From the NCBI GenBank assembly GCA_963666945.2, contig CAXXRT010000058.1:1-40478 (forward strand): 40,478 bases of DNA. Reading direction: 5' to 3'. The position numbers and the translations under genes were made by a program. This document shows, one piece after another, positions 16,683 to 24,965 of the stretch (the first letter of the stretch is position 1; each line of letters opens with the position of its first letter). This stretch comes from G963666945 sp963666945. GTDB taxonomy: Bacteria > Bacteroidota > Bacteroidia > Bacteroidales > Marinifilaceae. The notes under the pieces are model-generated. The model had not been told where the DNA came from. It saw only the letters and a program-made list of their open reading frames with translations, and made no database searches.

Positions 16683-17822
16683 ATGGATTTTACTACATCA
16701 AAAGAACAAGATTTGTTTTTGCAAATGATTAGAGAGTTTGCAGAAAACGAAGTTAAGCCATTGGCTGCTGAGGTTGACGATTTAGAAAGATTTCCTACAG
16801 AGACTGTTGAGAAAATGGCTAAGATTGGTATTATGGGTATCCCTGTGCCAGTAGAGTATGGTGGAGCAGGTGGAAATAATGAAATGTATGCCATGGCTGT
16901 TGAAGAATTGTCAAGAGTTTGCGCTACTACCGGAGTAATTGTATCTGCTCATACATCTTTATGTGTTGCTCCTATTTTAGAACATGGAACAGAAGAACAA
17001 AAACAGAAGTATTTGCCTAAGTTAGCTTCCGGTGAATGGATTGGTGCTTTTGGTTTAACAGAGCCAAATGCCGGTACCGATGCTGCCGGTCAGCAAACTA
17101 CTGCTGTGGAGGATGGAGATAACTTTATCTTAAACGGATCTAAAATATTTATTACCAATGCCGGAGTTGCTCACGTTTATATTGTGATGGCAATGACAGA
17201 TAAGTCAATGGGTACTAGAGGAATCACTGCTTTTATAGTTGAGAAACACACTCCTGGATTTACTATTGGTAAAAAAGAGAAGAAACTGGGTATTAGAGGT
17301 TCTGCTACCTGCGAGCTTATTTTTGAAGACTGTGTTATTCCAAAAGAGAATATGCTTGGTAAGCCAGGTAAAGGATTCGGTATAGCAATGAAAACTCTTG
17401 ACGGTGGTCGTATAGGTATTGCTGCCCAGGCTTTGGGTATTGCTCAGGGGGCTATAGACGAGACAGTAAGTTATGTGAAAGAAAGAAAGCAGTTTGGACG
17501 AGCCTTAAGTAAATTCCAGAATACTCAATTTCAATTAGCTGACATGGAAAATAAAGTTGTTGCATCCAGATTATTGGTTCGTGCTGCTGCAAGTGCCAAG
17601 GATGCTAAAGCACCTTATTCTGTTGCTGCAGCTCACGCTAAACTTTTTGCTGCAGAAACAGCAATGGAAGTTACAACTAAAGCTGTTCAACTACATGGTG
17701 GTTATGGGTATACCCGTGAATATCCGATAGAGAGAATGATGAGAGATGCTAAGATTACTGAAATTTACGAAGGTACTTCTGAAGTTCAGAAAATGGTGAT
17801 TGCAGCTAATTTATTGAAATAA
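16683..17822 (+). CDS. bcd: Butyryl-CoA dehydrogenase (acyl-CoA dehydrogenase)
   Basis: The 379-residue short-chain acyl-CoA dehydrogenase reduces crotonyl-CoA to butyryl-CoA with EtfAB. The mid-domain FAD signature GAFGLTEPNAGTDAA and the GGRIGIAAQALGIAQGA and RKQFGRAL segments are typical. E363 in IYEGTSEVQ is the catalytic base of the butyryl/short-chain group. It is directly followed by etfB and etfA, an arrangement found for electron-bifurcating Bcd-Etf complexes. If it bifurcates, NADH would reduce both crotonyl-CoA and ferredoxin. That is inference from family and context. Confidence 0.95.
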   Translation: MDFTTSKEQDLFLQMIREFAENEVKPLAAEVDDLERFPTETVEKMAKIGIMGIPVPVEYGGAGGNNEMYAMAVEELSRVCATTGVIVSAHTSLCVAPILEHGTEEQKQKYLPKLASGEWIGAFGLTEPNAGTDAAGQQTTAVEDGDNFILNGSKIFITNAGVAHVYIVMAMTDKSMGTRGITAFIVEKHTPGFTIGKKEKKLGIRGSATCELIFEDCVIPKENMLGKPGKGFGIAMKTLDGGRIGIAAQALGIAQGAIDETVSYVKERKQFGRALSKFQNTQFQLADMENKVVASRLLVRAAASAKDAKAPYSVAAAHAKLFAAETAMEVTTKAVQLHGGYGYTREYPIERMMRDAKITEIYEGTSEVQKMVIAANLLK

Positions 17823-17837
17823 TAAAATCAGGCAGAG

Positions 17838-18620
17838 ATGGAGATTGTTGTTTGTATAAAACAAGTACCAGATACTAATGAAATTAAATTAGATCCGGTT
17901 AAAGGAACTCTTATTAGAGAAGGTGTGCCAAGTATAATGAACCCTGATGATAAGGGAGGATTAGAAATGGCTCTACAACTAAAAGATAAATTTGGGGCTC
18001 ATGTTACAGTTATAACAATGGGACCTCCTCAGGCAGAGCTTATTTTACGTGAAGCTTTTGCACTGGGAGCTGACAGAGCAATACATTTAAGTGACAGAAA
18101 GTTTGCCGGAGCAGATACTCTTGCAACATCAAACGCTCTTGCGGGTGCTCTTCGTCAATTAAACTTCGATTTAGTAATAACAGGTCGTCAGGCTATTGAT
18201 GGTGATACTGCTCAGGTAGGACCGCAGATAGCTGAACATCTTGATTTACCTCAGGTTTCATATCTTGAAGATATTAAGTTTGATGGTGACAAAACATTTA
18301 CAATGAGAAAAGCTACAGAAGAGGGTTATCAAACTCTTGAGGTAGAAGCTCCTTGCGTTGTGACAGTTCTTTCTTCAGGAACTAAGCCTCGTTACATGTC
18401 AGTGAATGGTATTGTAACATCTTATAAAAAAGAAGTAGAAATATGGAACTTTGATAATATTGATGTAGAGGAAGAGAAACTTGGTTTTAAAGGTTCTCCT
18501 ACAAAAGTGGTGAAATCATTCACTAAAGCTGTTAAACCAGCAGGAGAAATGTTTGAGGGAGATGCTAAGGAATCTGTGGAAGTAATTATTAATAAGCTAA
18601 AAGAAAAATTCATAATCTAA
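17838..18620 (+). CDS. etfB: Electron transfer flavoprotein, beta subunit
   Basis: The 260-residue EtfB pairs with EtfA to hold FAD and pass electrons to Bcd. It begins with the family pattern VVCIKQVPDT and carries the ETF-beta signature ITGRQAIDGDTAQVGPQIAE at 114-133. In bifurcating Etf complexes this subunit binds the FAD that accepts NADH electrons; the GRQAIDGDTAQVGP form seen here is that type, whereas mammalian Etf binds AMP. The gene lies 15 bases after bcd and 5 before etfA. Confidence 0.94.
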   Translation: MEIVVCIKQVPDTNEIKLDPVKGTLIREGVPSIMNPDDKGGLEMALQLKDKFGAHVTVITMGPPQAELILREAFALGADRAIHLSDRKFAGADTLATSNALAGALRQLNFDLVITGRQAIDGDTAQVGPQIAEHLDLPQVSYLEDIKFDGDKTFTMRKATEEGYQTLEVEAPCVVTVLSSGTKPRYMSVNGIVTSYKKEVEIWNFDNIDVEEEKLGFKGSPTKVVKSFTKAVKPAGEMFEGDAKESVEVIINKLKEKFII

Positions 18621-18625
18621 GCAAA

Positions 18626-19621
18626 ATGGATAAATCTAATTTTAAAGATGTCTATGTATTCATAGAACAGAGAGAGGGTGTTATTCAAAGCGTTTCATTG
18701 GAACTTTTGGGTAAAGCCAGAGTTCTTGCTGATAAATTGAATGAGAAAGTAGTGGCAATGCTTTTAGGTTATAATATTTCTGATCAGGCTCAAAACCTTA
18801 TTGCCATGGGTGCTGACAAAGTAATCTGTGCAGAAGATGAGGCTTTGAAAGATTATTTAACAGAGCCTTATACTCAGGCAATTACTCAAATAACAAAAGA
18901 GAATAATCCTGCTGCGATATTGATAGGTGCTACTACAATAGGTAGAGATTTAGGACCACGTATCTCCGCCCGTCTGGCTACTGGATTAACAGCAGACTGT
19001 ACTTCACTGGAGATATCGGAAGACAGAGAATTGTTAATGACTCGTCCTGCATTTGGTGGTAATGTAATGGCTACTATTGCTTGTAGCGATCGCCGTCCTC
19101 AAATGTCAACTGTTCGTCCCGGTGTGATGAAAGCTGCCGTAGCAGATTCTTCTCGCCAGGGAGAGGTAGTTAATACAACTATTAACTTTGATAAGGCTAA
19201 ATTTAGGGTTAAGTTAATAGATAAAGTTAAGGTAGAAAAAGAACTTATCGATATTACTCAGGCCAATGTTCTTGTATCAGGAGGTAGAGGTGTTGGTAAT
19301 CAGGAAGGTTTTGATAATCTTAAAGCTCTTGCAAAAGTTCTTAACGCTGAAGTTTCTGCCTCAAGGGCAATGATAGATTCAGGACTTATTAATCACGACA
19401 GACAGGTCGGTCAGACAGGTAAAACTGTACGTCCTGACTTATATATTGCTTGTGGTATTTCAGGAGCTATTCAACACCTTGCCGGAATGGAAGAGTCAGA
19501 ATTAATTATCGCTATCAATAAGGATAAAGATGCGCCTATCTTCCAGATAGCAGACTTAGGTATAGTAGGTGATGTAAGAACTATTATACCAAAGCTTACT
19601 GAAAGATTGAATAATAATTAG
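18626..19621 (+). CDS. etfA: Electron transfer flavoprotein, alpha subunit
   Basis: The 331-residue EtfA has the C-terminal FAD domain with SGGRG at 218-222 and the QVGQTGKTVRP stretch at 260-270, followed by YIACGISGAIQHLAGM, the classic alpha-subunit signature. No N-terminal ferredoxin extension is present. With EtfB and Bcd it forms the crotonyl-CoA-reducing complex. It starts 5 bases after etfB and ends 6 bases before crt, so the block is tightly coupled. If ferredoxin is reduced, an Rnf-type complex elsewhere in the genome would be expected to use it; none is in the window. Confidence 0.95.
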   Translation: MDKSNFKDVYVFIEQREGVIQSVSLELLGKARVLADKLNEKVVAMLLGYNISDQAQNLIAMGADKVICAEDEALKDYLTEPYTQAITQITKENNPAAILIGATTIGRDLGPRISARLATGLTADCTSLEISEDRELLMTRPAFGGNVMATIACSDRRPQMSTVRPGVMKAAVADSSRQGEVVNTTINFDKAKFRVKLIDKVKVEKELIDITQANVLVSGGRGVGNQEGFDNLKALAKVLNAEVSASRAMIDSGLINHDRQVGQTGKTVRPDLYIACGISGAIQHLAGMEESELIIAINKDKDAPIFQIADLGIVGDVRTIIPKLTERLNNN

Positions 19622-19627
19622 TAAGTC

Positions 19628-20389
19628 ATGAATTACAGGCAATTAAGAATAAATTTAAAAGACAATATAGCTACTATTATTAATTATCGTCCAGATAAAT
19701 TAAATGCACTTAACGCATTATTCTTTACTGAATTAAACCATTTTCTGGATAATATTCCAAGCGAAGTGCGTTTGATAGTGTTTACAGGTGAAGGTAAGGC
19801 TTTTGTTGCCGGAGCAGATATATCTGAGATGGCTGGAAAGTCTTCTAAAGAAGGAGAGCAATTGTCCTTATCAGGACAAGAGACTTTTTCCCGATTAGAG
19901 CAACTGGATATACCTGTAATAGCTGCTGTTAATGGTTTTGCTCTGGGAGGAGGATGCGAGCTCGCACTTGCCTGTGATATACGTATTGCCAGCAGTAATG
20001 CAAAATTTGGCCAGCCCGAAGTTAATTTAGGAATTATACCTGGATATGCAGGAACTCAAAGGTTGTCGAGACTTGTAGGTTTGGGTAATGCCCTTCGTCT
20101 TATTATGACTGCTGATATGATAGGAGCAGAAGAGGCTAAGTGTATGGGGCTGGTTCAGATGGTTGTTGATCCCGAGAACCTTATGGAGGAGACTTATAAA
20201 ATGGCAAAAAATATCTTGAGTAAAAGTCCTGAGGCAATTGTAAAAAGCAAACGCGTTGTTCGTCAAGGTATAACTATGCCTTACGAGGAGGCGTATAAGC
20301 TGGAAGCCAAAGAATTCGGATCTTTGTTCGATACAGATGCAAAAGAAGGAATGGCTGCATTTTTGGAGAAGCGTAAACCTAATTGGTAA
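19628..20389 (+). CDS. crt: Enoyl-CoA hydratase (crotonase / 3-hydroxybutyryl-CoA dehydratase)
   Basis: The 253-residue crotonase interconverts crotonyl-CoA and 3-hydroxybutyryl-CoA. Both catalytic glutamates are in place: E111 in GGGCELALACD and E131 in GQPEVNLGIIPG. The oxyanion-hole segments KAFVAGADISEM and NGFALGGG are also present. Length is normal. Lysine fermentation does not need this step, because Kal already gives crotonyl-CoA. Its presence with hbd suggests a second route between acetoacetyl-CoA and crotonyl-CoA, either acetyl-CoA-derived butyrate or an oxidative side branch. It lies 6 bases after etfA and 35 before hbd. Confidence 0.93.
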   Translation: MNYRQLRINLKDNIATIINYRPDKLNALNALFFTELNHFLDNIPSEVRLIVFTGEGKAFVAGADISEMAGKSSKEGEQLSLSGQETFSRLEQLDIPVIAAVNGFALGGGCELALACDIRIASSNAKFGQPEVNLGIIPGYAGTQRLSRLVGLGNALRLIMTADMIGAEEAKCMGLVQMVVDPENLMEETYKMAKNILSKSPEAIVKSKRVVRQGITMPYEEAYKLEAKEFGSLFDTDAKEGMAAFLEKRKPNW

Positions 20390-20424
20390 TTACTGTTTAA
20401 GATTAAACTTATAAATTTTATAAC

Positions 20425-21750
20425 ATGACATATTACGAAAGATTACAAAATGTAACAATTATAGGTGCCGCCGGTAAAATGGGTAGTGGTATTACTTTGC
20501 TTACTGCTGTTGAGATGGCAGATGTTGGTCTGATGCCCGAAAATAGAAGTAAGAAATTTGTTCTTAATGCCCTGGATTTAAATAAAGAGGCTCTTGAAGG
20601 ATTATTTGGATATCTTGAAGCTCAGGTGACAAAGTTATCTGCAAAAAAGATGGCTGCACTAAAGAATTTGTATCCGGATATTACTGATGAGGGAAAGATA
20701 ACTGAGCAATATGTTAAAGATGTGTTAGCTATTGTTAATCCTGTTTCGGAAATGTCAGCAGCCAAAGATTCAACAATGATTTTTGAGGCAGCTGTAGAGA
20801 ATGCGGAAATTAAAGTTAAGATCTTTAAGGAGCTCGAGACTATTAATTCATTAAAGCCCTGGTATTTTACTAATACCTCATCAATTCCAATTCATACTCT
20901 TAATGATAATGCTGGTCTTGAAGGTCGTATTGTGGGATTCCATTTTTATAATCCTCCAGCAGTACAAAAACTGGTAGAACTTATTGCTGCCGACGAGACT
21001 CTTCCTGAATTAGTAGAGTTTGCAAACACTTATGCAAAGAGATTACGCAAAGTTGTTGTGTTTTCCAACGATATAGCTGCTTTTATTGGTAATGGCCATT
21101 TTACAAGAGATATTCTTCATGCTGCCTCAGAGGTTGAATGTCTTATGAAAGAGATTAGCCTGCCAGAGGCAATTTATACTATTAATAAAGTTAGTCAGGA
21201 GTATCTTGTTCGACCTATGGGTATTTTTCAGCTGTGCGACTACGTTGGCATAGATGTTTGCTCAAAGATTCTTAAGGTTATGTCTGATAATATTTCTGAT
21301 GAGGATTTCTCATGCAGTATATTAGAGAAGATGATAGAGGCTAATGTTATTGGCGGCCAGAATTCTGATGGTTCACAGAAAGATGGTTTCTTAAAATATG
21401 AAGAGGGAAGACCCGTTGCAATCTATGATTTCAAAGAAAAAGAATATGTTGCAATCGCTGATTTCAAGGAACAAGCTGACATAAGATTAGGAGCTAGGCC
21501 AAAATCTTTAGTAAAATGGAAGGAAGCTATTTCTTCTCCTGAAAAGGATGCCCTTTTAGAGGCTCATTTTGCGGAGATTAAGACAATGGATACATTGGGT
21601 GCTAAATTAGCATCTGTATATGGTAAAAAAGCCATAGAAATAGGGAAAAACCTTATAAATGCAGGTGTAGCTAATAATGAGGATGATGTTAATACTGTCA
21701 TGATGACAGGGTTCTTTCATGCTTACGGACCAATAAATAAATTGTTCTAG
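20425..21750 (+). CDS. hbd: 3-hydroxyacyl-CoA dehydrogenase, long variant
   Basis: A 441-residue member of the 3-hydroxyacyl-CoA dehydrogenase family, presumably acting on 3-hydroxybutyryl-CoA/acetoacetyl-CoA. The NAD loop is GAAGKMGSG at 14-22, one residue longer than the usual GxGxMG. FEAAVENAEIK is near 120-130 and NTSSIPI near 150. The catalytic histidine is H173 in GFHFYNPP, with N223 in AAFIGNG. The enzyme is about 160 residues longer than the classic 282-residue Hbd, with extra sequence in the NAD domain and a long C-terminal part (about 300-441) I cannot name. It closes the operon and is followed by a terminator. The family is certain; the substrate is inferred from context. Confidence 0.85.
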   Translation: MTYYERLQNVTIIGAAGKMGSGITLLTAVEMADVGLMPENRSKKFVLNALDLNKEALEGLFGYLEAQVTKLSAKKMAALKNLYPDITDEGKITEQYVKDVLAIVNPVSEMSAAKDSTMIFEAAVENAEIKVKIFKELETINSLKPWYFTNTSSIPIHTLNDNAGLEGRIVGFHFYNPPAVQKLVELIAADETLPELVEFANTYAKRLRKVVVFSNDIAAFIGNGHFTRDILHAASEVECLMKEISLPEAIYTINKVSQEYLVRPMGIFQLCDYVGIDVCSKILKVMSDNISDEDFSCSILEKMIEANVIGGQNSDGSQKDGFLKYEEGRPVAIYDFKEKEYVAIADFKEQADIRLGARPKSLVKWKEAISSPEKDALLEAHFAEIKTMDTLGAKLASVYGKKAIEIGKNLINAGVANNEDDVNTVMMTGFFHAYGPINKLF

Positions 21751-21772
21751 TATACATATGAAATAAAATATT

Positions 21773-21818
21773 GAACTCTACAGGTTATAGTAATTATAAT
21801 TTGTAGAGTTCTTTTTTT
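21773..21818 (+). terminator. Terminator of the lysine-butyrate operon
   Basis: GAACTCTACA pairs with TGTAGAGTTC, with a weaker inner TTATA/TATAA pairing, followed by seven T's at 21812-21818. It starts 22 bases after the hbd stop. Confidence 0.8.
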
Positions 21819-22130
21819 GTGAAAACTATCAATTACTTTTGAGGGCTTAGTAGAATACTTTTTTACTATATTAACCACTGAATTGGCCATATCCGGAGTA
21901 ACCTCTTTTGTTTCACTCCTTAGTTTTGTTATAAGCTTCTAAAATACTTATGTATTTTAATAGAACATTTATTCTGTTCGTGAATCTTTAATTATTATTA
22001 TAAATAATATAGCTTAAGCGATAAATACTATCCGTCCATTTCGTACTTATATTTCTATGTCTTTTACTAAATTATTTTATCTTTGTTTCACTGTTGATTA
22101 GGCTGTGTTTTTTAATCTAAATTATGAGTT
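21819..22130 (+). other. Intergenic region before the POT transporter gene
   Basis: No gene is visible on either strand. The only signal I support is the promoter-like site at 22056-22085. The rest is A/T-rich sequence without strong hairpins. Confidence 0.5.
22056..22085 (+). promoter_or_regulatory. Predicted promoter of the POT transporter gene
   Basis: TATCTTTG at 22078-22085 matches TAnnTTTG. TATG at 22056-22059 is a weak -33 with an 18-base spacer. The leader would be about 38 nt. Confidence 0.45.
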
Positions 22131-23567
22131 ATGAATAGTGTATTTAAGAAATTTCCCAAGACCTTTTGGACTGCCAATACCATAGAATTATTTGAAAGAT
22201 GGGCATGGTATGGTTTTTTTGTATTGTTTGCGAATTATCTTACTAAATCGACAGATGCCGGAGCCTTAGGTTTTACACAGTCCCAAAAAGGTATCATAAT
22301 GGGAGTGGGAACAGGAATCCTATATTTCTTACCCTTAATTACCGGTTCAATTGCAGATAAATACGGATATAAGAAAGTTCTTTCTCTGGCATTTATAATT
22401 TATACTTCAGCATTTATTTTCTTTCCTATGGTAGATACGTTTACAGGAGTTTTTGCCATGTATCTTTATCTTGCATTGGGAGCCGCTTTATTTAAACCCA
22501 TTATATCGGCGACTATAGCCAAGACAACCACTGCGGAGACATCATCCATAGGATTTGGAATATTTTATATGATGGTAAATCTCGGAGCTTTCATTGGACC
22601 ATTGGTTAGTTTGGTGTTACAGAAGCAATCATATGACTATGTGTTTTATATTTCAGCCATTATAATCTCCCTTAATTTTATAATGCTTATTTTTTATAAG
22701 GAGCCAGAACGTGAAATTAAGAAAGAGAGTTTTGCTCAGGCACTGGGAAATGTTTTTAAGAATATATATGTGGCATTGGCAGATGTAAAGTTTGCTATAT
22801 TTCTTATTCTAGTTGCAGGTTTTTGGACAATGTACAATCAGTTGTTTTTTACTTTACCTGTATTTATTTCCCAATGGGTGGATACTTCAGTTGTTTATAA
22901 CTTTTTTGCCGGTTTAGGTAACTTTGGTGCTTTCTTTACAGAGAATTATTCTCCCTCAGCTGGTGTTATGGATGCCGAGTTTATTACAAATGTTGATGCA
23001 ATGTTTATAATAATTTTCCAGATAATTATATCTACGATAGTTATGAGATGGAAGCCATTGAACACGATGATGGCTGGTTTCTTTGTTTGTTCTTTTGGTA
23101 TGGCACTGACATTATTGACTCAGAATGTAATGTTCACTATTGGAGCCATATTTGTTTTTGCAATTGGTGAAATGGCCGGTTCTCCTAAGATTACCGAATA
23201 TATAGGAAGAATTGCCCCCAAAGATAAAGTCGCTCTTTATATGGGATGTTCTTTTATACCAGTTTTTATTGGAAATATAGGAGCAGGATTTATTTCCGGT
23301 AATGTTTATGGTGCAATGTCAGATAAACATATACTTACAAAGAGATTGGTTGAGGAACAGGGTTTTTCCGTTTCCGAAGAACTTACAAAGAACGAATATT
23401 TTGCAAAGACCGCAGAATTAATGAATATGACTAAAGCAGAGCTTACTAATTTCATGTGGGATAAATACGATCCTTCAAGTGTGTGGATGGTAATTATAAG
23501 TATTGGATTAGTGGCTGTAGCGGGACTTTTTGTTTATGACAGGTTTTTATTAAATAAAAAGTCATAA
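22131..23567 (+). CDS. POT-family proton-coupled peptide transporter
   Basis: The 478-residue polytopic inner-membrane protein belongs to the proton-dependent oligopeptide (PTR/POT) branch of the major facilitator superfamily. The first helix carries an ExxER motif, IELFERWAWYGFF (the proton-coupling site in POT proteins). The loop between helices 2 and 3 reads GSIADKYGYKKVL. About twelve hydrophobic segments are visible. It most likely imports di- and tripeptides. Placed right after the lysine fermentation operon, it may supply lysine-containing peptides, but a terminator separates the two units, so this is only context. It ends 60 bases before purD; a TAATTTTG string at 23565-23572 over its stop could be a purD promoter. 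Confidence 0.88.
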   Translation: MNSVFKKFPKTFWTANTIELFERWAWYGFFVLFANYLTKSTDAGALGFTQSQKGIIMGVGTGILYFLPLITGSIADKYGYKKVLSLAFIIYTSAFIFFPMVDTFTGVFAMYLYLALGAALFKPIISATIAKTTTAETSSIGFGIFYMMVNLGAFIGPLVSLVLQKQSYDYVFYISAIIISLNFIMLIFYKEPEREIKKESFAQALGNVFKNIYVALADVKFAIFLILVAGFWTMYNQLFFTLPVFISQWVDTSVVYNFFAGLGNFGAFFTENYSPSAGVMDAEFITNVDAMFIIIFQIIISTIVMRWKPLNTMMAGFFVCSFGMALTLLTQNVMFTIGAIFVFAIGEMAGSPKITEYIGRIAPKDKVALYMGCSFIPVFIGNIGAGFISGNVYGAMSDKHILTKRLVEEQGFSVSEELTKNEYFAKTAELMNMTKAELTNFMWDKYDPSSVWMVIISIGLVAVAGLFVYDRFLLNKKS

Positions 23568-23627
23568 TTTTGCAAAATATTTATAGATAGTAATAACAGC
23601 ATAAGATATTTGAAAAATAAAAAACAG

Positions 23628-24899
23628 ATGAATATATTACTTTTAGGTTCAGGAGGCAGAGAGCATGCAATTGCATGGAAACTTTTACAGAGTGAGAAAT
23701 TGGAAAAATTGTATGTTGCTCCGGGTAATGCAGGGACCAAAGATATTGCTGGTAATGTGGATATTCAGGTTAATGACTTTCAGGCAATCAAAGTCTTTGT
23801 ACTTGAAAACAATATAAATATGGTGGTTGTTGGTCCCGAGGATCCATTGGTAAATGGTATCAGTGACTTTTTTGTCGGGGATATGGAATTAAGTCATATT
23901 CCTGTTATCGGGCCATCGAAGAGAGGTGCAGAACTTGAAGGTAGTAAGGATTTTGCCAAGGAATTCATGGCACGACACGGTATTCCAACAGCAGCATATC
24001 TTACTGTAACAAATGATAATATTGAAGAAGGAGTTGAGTTTTTATCTACCTTAAAAGCTCCTTATGTGCTTAAGGCTGATGGTCTTGCTGCGGGTAAAGG
24101 TGTGTTGATAATTGAAGATTTAAAAGAAGCACAGGATTCACTTAGAGAGATGCTTGCAGGAAAATTCGGTGCTGCCAGTTCAAAGGTTGTTATTGAGGAA
24201 TTCCTTTCTGGTATAGAACTTTCTGTTTTTGTACTTACTGATGGTGTAGATTATAAGATTCTTGCCTCTGCAAAGGATTATAAGAGGATTGGAGAAGGAG
24301 ATACCGGGCTGAATACCGGTGGAATGGGTGCTGTTTCTCCTGTTCCCTATGTGGATGAGGTTCTTAGTGCAAAGATTGAGGAGAGGATAGTTAAGCCTAC
24401 TATTGAAGGATTTAAAAAAGATAATATTGATTATAAGGGATTTGTGTTTATAGGTCTTATGAATAATGAAGAAGGAGATCCCTATGTTATTGAATATAAC
24501 GTAAGAATGGGCGATCCGGAAACAGAGGTTGTAATGCCCAGGATTAAGACAGATCTTGTAGAACTTTTTGACGCTGTATCTAAGCAGGAGCTTGGTAAAG
24601 TGGATCTTGAACTCGATGATCGTTTTTGTACAACAGTAATGCTTGTTTCGGGTGGTTATCCTGAGGCATATGAGAAGGGTAAACAGATCACTGGCGTTGA
24701 TAAAGTGGAAAATAGCATTGTTTTCCATGCAGGAACAAAAATGAATGGAGAGTCATTGGTAACAAGCGGGGGAAGAGTTATTGCAGTAAGTTCTTATGGG
24801 GACACCATGAAGGAAGCTTTGGATAAATCTTTTGCAAATGCTAAAGTAATTGAATTTGAAGGCAAGTATTTTCGTAAAGATATAGGATTTGATTTATAA
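23628..24899 (+). CDS. purD: Phosphoribosylamine--glycine ligase
   Basis: The 423-residue GAR synthetase joins glycine to 5-phosphoribosylamine with ATP in purine synthesis. The N-terminal domain begins NILLLGSGGREHAIAWKL, typical of the family. The ATP-grasp domain shows VLKADGLAAGKGV and later EYNVRMGDPETEVVMPR, the metal-binding stretch. I start it at the ATG at 23628, which gives the usual MNILLLGSGG beginning; an in-frame TTG at 23610 is less likely. The length is normal. It is a housekeeping gene with no functional tie to the fermentation operon upstream. Confidence 0.96.
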   Translation: MNILLLGSGGREHAIAWKLLQSEKLEKLYVAPGNAGTKDIAGNVDIQVNDFQAIKVFVLENNINMVVVGPEDPLVNGISDFFVGDMELSHIPVIGPSKRGAELEGSKDFAKEFMARHGIPTAAYLTVTNDNIEEGVEFLSTLKAPYVLKADGLAAGKGVLIIEDLKEAQDSLREMLAGKFGAASSKVVIEEFLSGIELSVFVLTDGVDYKILASAKDYKRIGEGDTGLNTGGMGAVSPVPYVDEVLSAKIEERIVKPTIEGFKKDNIDYKGFVFIGLMNNEEGDPYVIEYNVRMGDPETEVVMPRIKTDLVELFDAVSKQELGKVDLELDDRFCTTVMLVSGGYPEAYEKGKQITGVDKVENSIVFHAGTKMNGESLVTSGGRVIAVSSYGDTMKEALDKSFANAKVIEFEGKYFRKDIGFDL

Positions 24900-24922
24900 T
24901 CTTATTTAAAATATTTAATTCT

Positions 24923-24948
24923 GTAAGTGAGTAGTTTTGCTCACTTAC
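24923..24948 (+). repeat. Hairpin after purD (possible weak terminator)
   Basis: GTAAGTGAG and CTCACTTAC form a perfect 9-bp stem with an 8-base loop, 24 bases after the purD stop. No T tract follows on either strand, so termination is doubtful. It could be an RNA stability or processing element. Confidence 0.4.
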
Positions 24949-24965
24949 AAATAAAAATCTATAAA

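Noticed and set aside
24180..24728. Antisense open frame of 182 residues opposite purD
   Set aside because: It is fully inside a conserved purD and its composition (Ile, Asn, Lys, Tyr rich) looks like a shadow of A/T-rich codons.
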